DNA from: Brachypterus glaber
Lineage: Eukaryota > Arthropoda > Insecta > Coleoptera > Kateretidae
Reading direction: 5' to 3'
Length of the DNA stretch: 64,000 bases
NCBI GenBank assembly: GCA_958510825.1
Contig: OY294048.1
Coordinates: forward strand, 30,779,026 to 30,843,025
A program made the translations under genes and the position numbers. The notes below the pieces were generated by a model. It was not told the DNA's origin and did no database searches. It saw only the letters and a list, made by a program, of their open reading frames with translations. How positions within the stretch are numbered: the first letter of the stretch is position 1; every line of letters begins with the position of its first letter. Positions 31,451 through 40,918 of this stretch are shown here, in pieces.

Positions 31451-33149
31451 GAATAAAATACATATGACATCCGGTTTTTAGATCTGCTTACTCTTGTTCG
31501 AAATTTACTTAATTATTTATTTATTTCTATTATCGGATAAAACCTATCCTATTAGTGGTTAATCTAGTTTGAAATAAACTAGTCAGTATGTCACTCTAAC
31601 CTAGTTTCTAAATGAAAAAACAACATCTTCAATAATTAACTCTAAATTCGTTTGTTTACCAATATAATTCACCACAAAATCAATTAAACCTATATAACAT
31701 TAATCACTATCTGAGAAATGTCTCTAATAGAAAACTTAAGGGAATACGATAGTATTCCTATGACTTTAAACCTGTTTATTTACCTTTACTTACTTTCATT
31801 TACCTTCTATTTTATTAATTTTGTTAAATGATAACTTTTTTTTTTGTTTTATGAGTTCAAATACAGTGTTATTCACGGAAAAAGTTTATGGAGAAACAAT
31901 AATTTTAAAAATCTGATATTTTGCGTTTTGGGGTTTTTGAATATGGCCAATCGATTAAAACTATTTTTATGTTTGTGCCACTTCCGGAAGTGATACTCAA
32001 CTTTGGACTTTTTTATTTTTTAAATAGAACACCCATATATTTTTAATTTTCATTAAATTTGCTTAATTTCAATTTTTAATATCTTTCTCCTTGATTTTTT
32101 AAATTGGAGAAAAGTTGTTTTTTAGTTTAATCAATAATACTTAAATGAATTATCCTAAGCCGAAACAGAACCCAAAATTTATACAGGGTGCCTCAGAAAG
32201 CAGGTCAAATCTAGCAAATTTAAAATAACCCTAACTCATTTTTTTAAACGCACCCTATATATTTTTTTATTTAGTTAAATAAAGAATTAAATTTTCTTTA
32301 CCGTCCAAACCGTCTTCGAGTTATTTACAAATTATTGTGAAAAAGCCGTATTTCTGTTAATATTTGTTATACTTGTTAATCAAGTAGGCCAGTAAAATGA
32401 ATCGATATATATATTTAGGTATTTACCTTAAGGTCTATTAGTATTAACCTTAAAAGTAAAGACGTTAGCTAAAATATTTTTGAAAATCATCAGGTTTTAA
32501 GGCCTGTACTTTTTTCTTTTTGTAATCGTGTATGAATTGTTTAAAATTTGAAATTTGACATACAAGTAGTTTTTATTACCAAGAATCTATCTATTCCTGG
32601 TTCCAGGTAGGTAGGTAGGTATATATTTTTTAGTATGTATATTTTTTTGTTTAAAAGTCAAAAATAAAATTTTGCCGAGTTAGTTATTAGTGAATTTTTT
32701 GTGGTAACGCTGGTTAACCAGTATGTTACTCTTTCTCTGTTTAATTGATGAGTTAAAAAGAGAGAGAAATACATATTCCCCTAACTTGGTTAGTAACCGC
32801 TGCTCCACAAAAAATCGGCAATTATCTAAAAATTCTTTTATTATATATCTCAAAAATGTAACTAACAAAAATTAAGCTGTTTTTACGAATTTTATCTATT
32901 TTCTTAAAACATTGTTATTTTTTTAAAACTTGGTCGCTTGGATCCCCTTGGATCCCCGCCAGACTACTATGGCTACCATGGTATCGTTTTAGTACTAGTC
33001 CAGCTCTTCTTCTTTTTGTTTTGCAATAACTTTTAACATGTTAAGAAGGCTACGCCTGGCTACGTAAAGATGAACAACATGGCGACCTAAGAATGAACAA
33101 GACGTAGGTATTGATAAAAGTTAAAATTAATATATTAAATATACAAATC
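31451..33149. other. Gene-less stretch
   Basis: Contains an ACAGGGTGCCTCAGAAAG transposon-end-like block at 32188 without a visible mate and a short GGTAG microsatellite at 32605. No supportable gene. Confidence 0.35.
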
Positions 33150-33350
33150 TGTTTTTAAAAGCTGATTTCTAAAAGAGGTTTTTTCCCTTAAAAGTACAAT
33201 TTAATCGGAAAACATCGAAACAAGCAGTCGCGATCCAATTAGTAGCCTGGACTGTATAAAAAACACGAAGAGATCCAAAAAAGATCCAATATCCTGAACT
33301 ATTTTTACTAATCATTTCTTAATTAACCCCATAAGGAAGCAGAAACCCCT
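33150..33350 (+). repeat. Dispersed repeat family D, copy 1
   Basis: Shared with 45305-45490 in the same order: 'CCCTTAAAAGTA.AA', 'TTAATCGGAAA', 'CAGTCG.GAT', 'GATCCAATAT.CTGAA' and 'TTTTTACTAA.CATTT.TTAATTAA'. No frame. Confidence 0.65.
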
Positions 33351-33502
33351 CACAAGAAACTAAATTAACCTTGTTAGAGGGCTATCCGCAGTCGATAGTC
33401 AAGTAAATAGTTTTTAAAGTACAGTGTCGTATTTAAAAACTTTTATTATTTTAGCTGCTGTCACAATTTAAAAAAAATATATATTTTATTATGTATATTT
33501 AT

Positions 33503-33723
33503 CGCCGATCTCGGTGGCGCAGTTGGCAGTGCGTCCGGCTGCGAACACTGAGATCGTGGGTTCGAGTCCCACATAGAGCATGGTTGTATAGTGGTTGTCT
33601 ATGTATTGTAATATAACTTGAATATTAAATAAACTTGAACCTGGCTAGCGGTCCTTAGAGGCAAGGCCAAATGAAGTGTGTAACATTTACGAATGTTATA
33701 CATTTTTATTTAAAAAAAAAAAA
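33503..33723 (+). mobile_element. Full-length tRNA-derived SINE with poly(A), 221 bp
   Basis: A perfect 15-bp direct repeat ATTATGTATATTTAT lies at 33488-33502 and 33724-33738. The head at 33504-33580 reads GCCGATCTCGG, TGGCGCAGTTGGCAGTG (A box) and GTGGGTTCGAGTCCCAC (B box in a perfect T-arm hairpin), so it retains a tRNA-like polymerase III promoter. The remaining 140 bp is SINE body containing AATAAACTTGAA, ending in a run of 12 A. A true tRNA gene is unlikely because the 5' and 3' acceptor strands do not pair and the anticodon arm is disordered. The identical flanks mean a recent insertion. Confidence 0.88.
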
Positions 33724-33796
33724 ATTATGTATATTTATATTTACATTAGGAATAGTAATGTAACAAAAAAAATTAATTTTGCAAACTACCCGAAAA

Positions 33797-34407
33797 CACG
33801 CATTTTAACATCTCTATTCCACATTTCTCTATTCCAAACATCTCTATTCCACATTTCTCTATTCCATAACATCTCTATTCCACACTACTCTACTCTGCAC
33901 TACGTACTTGCTTAATATAATTTTTCCTTAGCGTAACAAAGTCGTTGCATTTATTAGTATGTAATTAGTATTTTTGATTTTTGTTAATTATTATTTTAAT
34001 AATTAATATGTATTGTATTTGTTGTAATAGATTTGTATCCTAAACATAGAAATTTAAATTTATTATCTGTTTTTGGTAAAAAATATGTTTTTTTAAGTGA
34101 GTGTCAATTTTAATTAAGTCACATCCTGTCAATTTAATTCACTAACGGTAAGTAAATAATACTTTTTAATTATAAATATTTATTTTCTTTGACAATGTTA
34201 ATGACAATAGTTATACAGGGTTTTTAAATTATAGAGCGCAAACACAAATTTTAACGTTTTTATTCCGCTAAGGAAAAATTATCTTTAGATATTAGGCAAG
34301 TACGTAGTGCAGAGTAGAGTAGTGTGGAATAGAGATGTTATGGAATAGAGAAATGTGGAATAGAGATGTTTGAAATAGAGAAATGTGGAATAGAGATGTT
34401 ATAATGC
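33797..34407. mobile_element. Foldback element with 15-bp 'ATCTCTATTCC' arrays in both arms, copy 1
   Basis: The left arm begins CGCATTTTAACATCTC and carries five units of about 15 bp (ACATCTCTATTCCAC and ATTTCTCTATTCCAA alternate), then CTACTCTACTCTGCACTACG and ATTTTTCCTTAGCG. The right arm at 34270-34407 is the inverted copy, ending GAGATGTTATAATGCCG. The loop of about 335 bp has no recognisable content. A second copy lies at 35408-35972. Confidence 0.8.
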
Positions 34408-34879
34408 CGAAACACTTCTATATGTAACCAAACTTTTTAGAGTACCTAAATATTTTAGCCTGGCGTGTAAAAATGTACACTACAAATTTTAGAGCAAATT
34501 TGAAGCTCTGCTAGTAGCGTATGTACATATAAAAATTGTTAATAATGGTATGGAGGTACGAAACTTTTACTTTGTAATCCTTAGGGCACTAGTTAACTTT
34601 TAGGAAGGAATGCCATTTTTTTTTTCGATATTTAAGTTTATTTTTGGATCATGCTCGTGTTTTTAAAGTTCTTTCGATATTGAAACTCGGTTAAACAATT
34701 TTATCTCAGGTACAACAAAAGATAGAAAATAAATTAATATATAAATATAAGAAATTTATTCACTAAAAACATCATTTAATTTTTACACCACTTCCCCTTC
34801 GTTTTAGGGTGACAAAATCTTGATATAGTTAGTTTTTGTTTTTTTTTTTGAATATTTAAAAAGTATGAGATATGTTTTT
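34408..34879. other. Gene-less stretch
   Basis: AT-rich sequence with no supported feature. Confidence 0.35.
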
Positions 34880-35125
34880 CTTCAAAAAGTATTAAAAAAA
34901 GTTCTCTGTAGTAATATCATAAGTGCATATTGAATAAATTATTTTTTTTACTGTATTAAAAAAATATTTTGCTTTGCATTTTCGTCAAAATTCCTCAACC
35001 TGCGGTCTCGGACTCAATTTCCTTAAGCAAAATGTTTTTTTTATATGCAGTAAAAAAATTATGTATAATTCAACATGCACTAGTGGTATTTTGAAAGACT
35101 ATTTCAATAACAAAATCAGGAAGTA
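34880..35125 (+). repeat. Dispersed repeat family E, left part of a split copy
   Basis: It matches the inverted copy at 49930-50160 (TTTCCTTAAGCAAAAT, TTCAACATGCACTAGTG, TTGAAAGACTATTT). It stops at the TA at 35124-35125, where the foldback element starts, and resumes at 40527. Confidence 0.8.
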
Positions 35126-35407
35126 CAGAGCGGTCCAAAAGTCAACCCCCCCCTCTTAACTTTTGAACCAGTTGAGATATCGACTTCAAATTTGGAACTT
35201 TTAAATAAGACAACCTAAACTATCTTTTAGCATATATTTAATACTTTCAGCTCTTAAAATGTGGGCAGGGGGGCATGGGGGCACATTTTTTTAAATGGTG
35301 TAATATATCATTTTAAAGCTTATAAAATTCTCCATTTAACTCCATATTTTTAAATTAAAAAAAAAAATTGGGTTTAAAATGGGGTTGAAAATGGGTATTA
35401 ATGTCAA

Positions 35408-35972
35408 AATTCGGCAGACTAACATCTCTACTCGAAATTTATCTACTCCCTAACATCCCTACTCCATAACATCCCTACTCCACAACAACTCTACTCCGTA
35501 ACATCTCTACTCCATAACATCTCTACTCCGTAACAACTCTACTCCACACTATATGCACTTTATTAGCCACTTAATAATAAATGAGCAGTTCAAAGAACAA
35601 AGAATCTTCTTCTTCTAGATTATTTTATTTTTTTCCAAGAAAACGTTTATCTTTTAATGTAAATCTAGAACAATCATAAATGAATTATTCTAAAAGCAAC
35701 AATGACCGCGTACTGTTAACATGCACTAATATGTAAGTAATTAATAAACTGAATTCATTTTTGACAGTGACTTAGCATGACAAATATTCTTTTGAGTTAA
35801 GACAAGTGGCTAATCGAGTGTCTATAGTGTGGAGTAGAGATGTTACGGAGTAGAGATGTTATGGAGTAGAGATGTTACAGAGTAGAGTTGTTGTGGAGTA
35901 GGGATGTTATGGAGTAGGGATGTTAGGGAGTAGAGAAATTTAGAGTAGAGATGTTAGTCTGCCAAAATGCCT
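35408..35972. mobile_element. Foldback element with 16-bp 'ACATCTCTACTCCATA' arrays, copy 2
   Basis: Left arm TTCGGCAGACTAACATCTCT and right arm inverted (AGAGATGTTAGTCTGCC). Each arm has about seven units of 16 bp with a CTACTCC core. The loop (about 35565-35820) shows no coding frame. The outermost TTCGGCA-N4-TAACATCTCTAYTC pattern is shared with the element at 33797-34407, so the two are copies of one family, here nested in the loop of the TA-flanked element. Confidence 0.78.
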
Positions 35973-36444
35973 CTAAAAAAACAAATAATTTTTTAAAAAT
36001 GCCTAATTTCATCATAAAACAATGTTAATTATACTTTTAAACTAATTTTAGTTGACATAAATAACAATTTTCAAAAAAAAACTTAAAAAATCGAATGTTT
36101 TAACACAAAAAATTGAAAAATCAAAACCTTAAAAAACATTTTTAAAAAATTTAAAAATATTAGTTTAAATAGAGAATTTTATAAGCTTTAAAATGATGTT
36201 CACACGACCCCCCTTTCCATTTAAAAAATGTCCCCCATGCCCTCCTGCCCACATTTTAAGAGCTAAAAATATCAAATATATGCTAAAAGATAGTTTAAGC
36301 TGTCTTATTTATATAAATATATAATCCTTTATTCCAGCCCAGAGGGCCATATACAAAAAATACAAAAAAAAAAAAAAAATACAAAACATACAAAATATCT
36401 ACAAGAAAATTAATAATTAGCCAATATACAAAAGTTCAAAAGAG

Positions 36445-39192
36445 CTACCGTCCCCCCATTAAAACTCTACTCCAGGTATGCCATAGATTGGAACGCCATA
36501 GAATGTCACTCCTTAGCAGAGCCACAATAAAGAGGTTGGAAGATTTATACAGCCGATCGCGGAACCCAAAAGCCCGAAATCTACGAATAGCTAGGAAGCC
36601 ATTAACACGAGCCGTAGCAAACATTTCACTAGCACTAGAAAATCTCGGTATGTTATTTAAGAGTCTAAACGCATTATTATAGCACACGCGCAGTTTATTC
36701 CACCATCCCAGTGTATAATTACACCAAAGTTCGGACATGTAGATCCCTGAGCAATATGTTTGAAATAACAGTTTTTTAATGTCAGAGTTACACTTGGAGA
36801 AACGACGGGTTAACATATTAGCACGGACGCAGAGGGCTTTGTACTGTCTCTGAATGTCGAGATTATCGGAGAGATCACAGGTTAGAATATGCCCTAAGTA
36901 TTTGAATTGCGACACTATACTTATAAGACTACCGTTAAGTTTGATCAGGGGCACCACTAAGTCTTTATAATTAGAAGGTCTGAACACCATGGCACAGGTT
37001 TTGTTGACATTATATACAAGGTGGTGCTCTACAGCGAAATCTTCACATATCCTAATGAGTTTATACAGTCCCTCAAGGAAAGGGCACAGCAGAACCATAT
37101 CATCCGCATAGCTAAGGCAGTTAATTAGCACTCCATTGATATAGCACCCAACACCGGAGAGTTTTAGACGAAGGTGAAGACTGTCGATGTAGGCATTAAA
37201 TACATCAGGTGAAAGAAGGCTACCCTGACGCACACCATTTCTGATATAGAACGGTGGAGATAAACTGGAACCCCATCTGGCAACTCCGACTACGTTATTG
37301 TTCCAATGCTCCTTAAGAATCTTCATGAGGGTTGGATGATGTACTCGGTCGAAAGCCTTACTGAGGTCAAGGAATAGAGCATATACAGGAGTTTTCAGGT
37401 TGACATAGTATCTAATAGTTTCCTTGAGTACAAAAACAGCTTCTGAGGTTCCTAAACGCTTCTTAAAACCAAACTGGTTAGGTTCCGTGGAGAGAAAGGG
37501 GCTGAGCACATTAAGCATTATGATTTCAAGAACTTTAGACATAGCCGTAGAAAGAGCAATAGGCCTATAGTTGGACGATGCAGACACGTCTCCAGTCTTA
37601 TTCTTAAGAACAGGTACAAATATGGTTTTAGTTAGGTCGTTCGATATAAAACCATGACGTAACATTGTTGTAAAACAAATGCTAAGAAGAAAGGAGACTC
37701 TTTTACCAGAATATATCAGGTGTTCAGGGCAAATTCCATCCCAGCCAGCAGATTTGCTACGCTTAAGGGATTTGATTGCATTTCCAACTTCCAGAGCAGA
37801 TATTATAGGACACTCATCAGCGAGTAGATTAAATTCATCAGGTACATTATTAGAGGGATATAAATTGCCAGAATTTTCAAATTTGGTACCCCAGAGCTGG
37901 GCTATGTCACTTTCTCCTGAGATCCCATCGATAGTAGTGGCTATCGTAGACTTTTTCACAGCCATAGACGAGGTAGATTTCCAGAATGAAACAAAGTCTT
38001 TGTTACGGAATTTGGTAGCCAATGCATTGGCACGTAGCTGTTCCTCACGATTTCTGGTATTTCTGAGCGTAGTCTTAAATATAGACTTAAGGACACGCCG
38101 CTCCTCATTAATTGGACCATCAGGAGGACGTCCAGCAGCAACCCACTCCAAAAATGCAATATGCGCAGACCGGTATACATTAGAAACCTCTTCAGACCAG
38201 CCAGGTACCGGATTACGCCTCTTTATACTCTTCGTTTTAAAAGTAGCTGCTATTGCACATTTAAGGTTCGATATTATATCAGAGTAAAATTTCGCTATTT
38301 CCTCTCTATGAGAGTAGTCATTACATCTAATATTGCTGCAATGAATAGACGAAGGAAGAAGTATTTTAGTCATAAATTCGTTAGTATTGTTACCGTATAG
38401 ATCAGCAAGCTCTTCGCAGTTCTTTGTCCAGTTTAGAGAATTCCCAGAACTAACAGTAGTTACAGCCAAGGAAGGCAGATTATCTATCTTAAGTGTCATA
38501 GATAGAGGAAAGTGATCAGATGGATTAGTATCGTAGATTACTTTTGTTTCCAAAACATTGCTAATTAAGGAATGCGAGACAATACAATGATCCAACCAGG
38601 AGGTTGTGTGATGGGCGTCGCTAATAAAAGTAAAACTGTTGGCGTCAAGTACAGATGTGTCATATATAGATAAGTTCGAGTCGTCACAAAATTGAAGTAA
38701 TTCAATATAAAAGTTGGTTGAGGGATCTGCGTTGAAGTCGCCTAATAATATGACATCAGAAGGGTTAACTTCATCAACAATAGCCGCAAAGTTACCCAGT
38801 AGATCTACAAAAACTGGCACATTTTCTTCAGCATATACCGGCATATATATTGTACAGAGCAGAATGCACCTCCCATTGACATTTAGGGTCACTCCAGCTA
38901 GGCGATTATTATTGCAGATGATAGGTTTAACACAGCAAGCAATCTTCTTATTCCATAAGATACCAAGACCACCATAAGGCCTTCCACGAATAATACCCGC
39001 ACTAGTATCCATAGCCGACACACCGGTAAAAAGAAAGTTAGGATGAACAGAACCTAGCATAGTCAGTTCCTCCGGAGTCAGCCAGGTTTCTTGGAGACAG
39101 CAGATATCATGACTATTGCATAAAGCATTAACGGTATTCAAGGAGGTTTTAACATTCTTACAGTTATAAGAGACCAGCTTTAGCTTTTTCAT
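36445..39192 (-). CDS. LINE ORF2: apurinic-type endonuclease and reverse transcriptase
   Basis: From the ATG at 39192 the protein has 915 residues. Numbering here counts an in-frame extension to 39246 (933 residues). The endonuclease (about residues 22-255) has 'VSYNCKN', 'CLQETWL' (E53), 'LLGDFNAD' (D170, N172), 'SWLDHCIV' (D219) and 'SDHFPL' (D244, H245), all the metal-binding and catalytic positions of the APE-like family. The reverse transcriptase (about 490-750) has 'NYRPIALS', 'LFLDLSKAFD' (first catalytic Asp), 'VRQGSLLSP' and 'SYADDM' (Y713-D716). The C-terminal tail (780-933) is Arg-rich with no RNase H. It nicks target DNA and primes reverse transcription from the nick. I choose 39192 because that ATG overlaps the ORF1 stop. 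The frame is fully open, unlike the other LINEs here. Confidence 0.93.
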   Translation of the reverse strand: MKKLKLVSYNCKNVKTSLNTVNALCNSHDICCLQETWLTPEELTMLGSVHPNFLFTGVSAMDTSAGIIRGRPYGGLGILWNKKIACCVKPIICNNNRLAGVTLNVNGRCILLCTIYMPVYAEENVPVFVDLLGNFAAIVDEVNPSDVILLGDFNADPSTNFYIELLQFCDDSNLSIYDTSVLDANSFTFISDAHHTTSWLDHCIVSHSLISNVLETKVIYDTNPSDHFPLSMTLKIDNLPSLAVTTVSSGNSLNWTKNCEELADLYGNNTNEFMTKILLPSSIHCSNIRCNDYSHREEIAKFYSDIISNLKCAIAATFKTKSIKRRNPVPGWSEEVSNVYRSAHIAFLEWVAAGRPPDGPINEERRVLKSIFKTTLRNTRNREEQLRANALATKFRNKDFVSFWKSTSSMAVKKSTIATTIDGISGESDIAQLWGTKFENSGNLYPSNNVPDEFNLLADECPIISALEVGNAIKSLKRSKSAGWDGICPEHLIYSGKRVSFLLSICFTTMLRHGFISNDLTKTIFVPVLKNKTGDVSASSNYRPIALSTAMSKVLEIIMLNVLSPFLSTEPNQFGFKKRLGTSEAVFVLKETIRYYVNLKTPVYALFLDLSKAFDRVHHPTLMKILKEHWNNNVVGVARWGSSLSPPFYIRNGVRQGSLLSPDVFNAYIDSLHLRLKLSGVGCYINGVLINCLSYADDMVLLCPFLEGLYKLIRICEDFAVEHHLVYNVNKTCAMVFRPSNYKDLVVPLIKLNGSLISIVSQFKYLGHILTCDLSDNLDIQRQYKALCVRANMLTRRFSKCNSDIKKLLFQTYCSGIYMSELWCNYTLGWWNKLRVCYNNAFRLLNNIPRFSSASEMFATARVNGFLAIRRFRAFGFRDRLYKSSNLFIVALLRSDILWRSNLWHTWSRVLMGGR

Positions 39193-40139
39193 TGCCTTGT
39201 TTGAAATAGGTTTTCCCACTCTCTGACAACAGCTTCCTGTGGCCAAATATCAGGGTTAAAAGCTAAATCAAAAGAACTGTAAGGTATTCCAATTTTAAAT
39301 GAGTTGAACTCACCAGTTCTGGTACGAAGGCTTATAATTAGGCAATTTTCTATGCCACACTGATTCAGGTGTGATTTTAAACTTTCAGCAGTTATAGATA
39401 TATCGATTCTAGAAGCGAACAGGTATTTAAATTTAGTTAAAGCAGGCAGAGAATTATTTCCGGAACCCAAAATTGTTCTTTTATTAGAAGGGTTTTGATT
39501 AGAATGTTTATTACCAGCTTGACTAAATGCAGAATTAATATTTTTATTAGTAACCGCCTTAGGCTCTATGGAATTACTATCTTCTTGCCTTTTGGATTTT
39601 CCATTCAAGAGTACACTAGGAGTAGGAGATACCTTAGTAGTGGTTCCGGTTTGTTTGTTAGGGAGTTCAGGCGTTGAATAAATTCTCAATCTTTGAGAGC
39701 TAGATTGAGAAGCTTTAAGAAGTTTAACTTCTTCCTTTATTGCAGAAAATTCGTTGAAGTTTCCAAGCTTAATTCTTTCTAGCTCAAATCGTAAGGTAGT
39801 AACTGTTTTTAGAAGCGAAGATACGTCGATATAGTCAAAAGTGACCGGAGGCAGAGAAGAAAGATTAACAGCGGCAAATTTCGGCAGCTTTGCAGGGTCA
39901 GTTTCACGCAAAGTTTTAATTATATCGGTAAGTAAGCGTTTTTTGCGACCTTCTCCCTTTCTAGAGGCAGGACCATTAAACGTACAATGGGCTGCAAGAA
40001 CTTCTTTAGCCTCTTCAATAACAGCTTCGGAGAAAGTGTTATCACAGAGTTGTACCAATGAGACTTCATCCAGAGTGTTATATTTTTGTTGAAGAAAGCA
40101 TAAGACCTCGTTAATAACAAAACCACAACTACATGCCAT
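39189..40139 (-). CDS. LINE ORF1 nucleic-acid-binding protein
   Basis: 316 residues. The N-terminal part 'FVINEVLCFLQQKYNTLDEVSLVQLC...FSEAVIEEAKEVL' is the helical domain common to ORF1 of Rex1/Babar-like and some CR1 elements. Residues about 105-145 are charged and heptad-like (SLLKTVTTLRFELERIKL...IKEEVKLLK), likely a coiled coil for oligomerisation. A low-complexity Ser/Asn/Lys-rich linker (145-230) follows. Then comes a C-terminal fold from 'YLFASRIDISITAESLKSHL' to 'FNPDIWPQEAVVREW' that looks like an RNA-recognition-type domain. No CCHC knuckles are present. It should coat LINE RNA in the particle with ORF2. Its stop codon TGA overlaps the ORF2 start as ATGA. The start at 40139 is the first ATG of the frame. 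Confidence 0.85.
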   Translation of the reverse strand: MACSCGFVINEVLCFLQQKYNTLDEVSLVQLCDNTFSEAVIEEAKEVLAAHCTFNGPASRKGEGRKKRLLTDIIKTLRETDPAKLPKFAAVNLSSLPPVTFDYIDVSSLLKTVTTLRFELERIKLGNFNEFSAIKEEVKLLKASQSSSQRLRIYSTPELPNKQTGTTTKVSPTPSVLLNGKSKRQEDSNSIEPKAVTNKNINSAFSQAGNKHSNQNPSNKRTILGSGNNSLPALTKFKYLFASRIDISITAESLKSHLNQCGIENCLIISLRTRTGEFNSFKIGIPYSSFDLAFNPDIWPQEAVVREWENLFQTRQ

Positions 40140-40442
40140 AATTAGCGTGAAAATATAGTCATTTGGAGAAAAAAAAATTAAAAGTTGTAGAAAACCGTAT
40201 AAAAAAGTAAGTCCGGCAACACCGCTTAAAAATTTCGACTGGACACTGTTATCAGCTCGACTTCAGAAATCAAAACAAACGAAATAAACTCGCGATTTAA
40301 CAGAACTAAGTATACAAAGGTGTTCACTGGTGTCTAAAAAGAATGTTTATACACAGAAAGAAGTATAAAAGAGTATATTACAGGTAATTTATAACTATTT
40401 TCGGTCATTAAGAACCAGCACTGTTGCCGTTTGTTATACTAC
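40140..40442 (-). promoter_or_regulatory. LINE 5' untranslated region with presumed internal promoter
   Basis: These 300 bp between the element's 5' end and the ORF1 ATG are where a LINE internal promoter lies. No specific box could be recognised; the role follows from position only. Confidence 0.45.
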
Positions 40443-40526
40443 TATTTAAAAGTTCTAAATTTGAAGTCGATATCTCAACTCGTTCAAAAGTTAAAAGTGG
40501 GGGGGGGTGACTTTTGGACAGCACTG

Positions 40527-40790
40527 TATATAATTTTACCATGTTTCATGTTATTTTATATTTAAATTAAAAATTTAAGAACCAAACAACAATATTACTT
40601 TACAACTATAATTAAAAATTTAAATTTAAAATTTTCCGCGCTTTTTAAAATCACTTTGTTCACTTGTTCGCGAATGTTCCCAAGTCTAAACTTTGTTTGA
40701 AGGATATTGTATGCTTGAGATTATTCCTATGAAATAGTTATCATATATTTTAGCATTTAAATAAAGATCATTCCTGTTTTTTTGTTTAAA
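40527..40790 (+). repeat. Dispersed repeat family E, right part of the split copy
   Basis: It continues the family from the TA at 40527 and matches, inverted, 49670-49948 ('AACAATATTACTTTACAACT', 'TTTTCCGCGCTTT', 'TTCGCGAATGTT', 'GCATTTAAATAAAGATCATT'). Confidence 0.82.
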
Positions 40791-40918
40791 ACATTTAGTC
40801 CAAAATGATCTAAATTGAACGTTCCCTTATTTTTATTGGTGAGAGGGAGAGGTTCAAGATTAGCACCAATAAAGAGGAAAGAGGGAGAAAGGATGAATGA
40901 AAAAATGGCGGCAAATAA

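Larger units (their letters stand above)
36312..40442 (-). mobile_element. Full-length two-ORF LINE (CR1 group, Rex1/Babar-like), about 4.1 kb
   Basis: On the minus strand the order is a 300-bp 5' untranslated region (40442-40140), ORF1 (40139-39189), ORF2 (39192-36445) and a short 3' untranslated region of about 130 bp with a T16 run and an AATAAA-like GGAATAAAGG just before the end. A 6-bp direct repeat TATTTA at 36306-36311 and 40443-40448 flanks it. Both ORFs are uninterrupted and keep their catalytic residues, so this may be an active copy. The clade call rests on the style of ORF1 and of the endonuclease motifs. Confidence 0.88.
35126..40526. mobile_element. TA-flanked foldback element interrupted by a full-length LINE
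   Basis: The termini CAGAGCGGTCCAAAAGTCAA (left) and its inverted partner ending ACTTTTGGACAGCACTG at 40526 continue inward as long arms: 35126-35420 on the left; 40526-40449 and then 36311-36000 on the right, because the LINE at 36312-40442 splits the right arm. TA lies on both sides (35124-35125, 40527-40528). The paralogue at 49930-49950 has a single TA at the equivalent point, proving the duplication and both ends. Without the LINE and one TATTTA duplication the element is about 1.26 kb. It contains the 'ATCTCTACTCC' foldback copy in its loop. TA target and CAG ends fit Tc1/mariner-type non-autonomous elements. Confidence 0.88.

Noticed and set aside
33504..33580. Genuine tRNA gene
   Set aside because: A and B boxes and a T-arm are present, but there is no paired acceptor stem or proper anticodon arm, and the unit has a SINE body, a poly(A) tail and target duplications. 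The same applies to 27905-27982 and 8088-8166.
33676..33915. 79-residue frame with 'SLFHI' repeats
   Set aside because: It is a translation of the 15-bp foldback array; 15-bp periodicity alone keeps the frame open.
37679..38287. 202-residue plus-strand open frame
   Set aside because: Exactly antisense to the intact LINE ORF2; no domain of its own. A shadow frame, as are 36488-36682, 38161-38400, 38714-38977 and 39841-40092.
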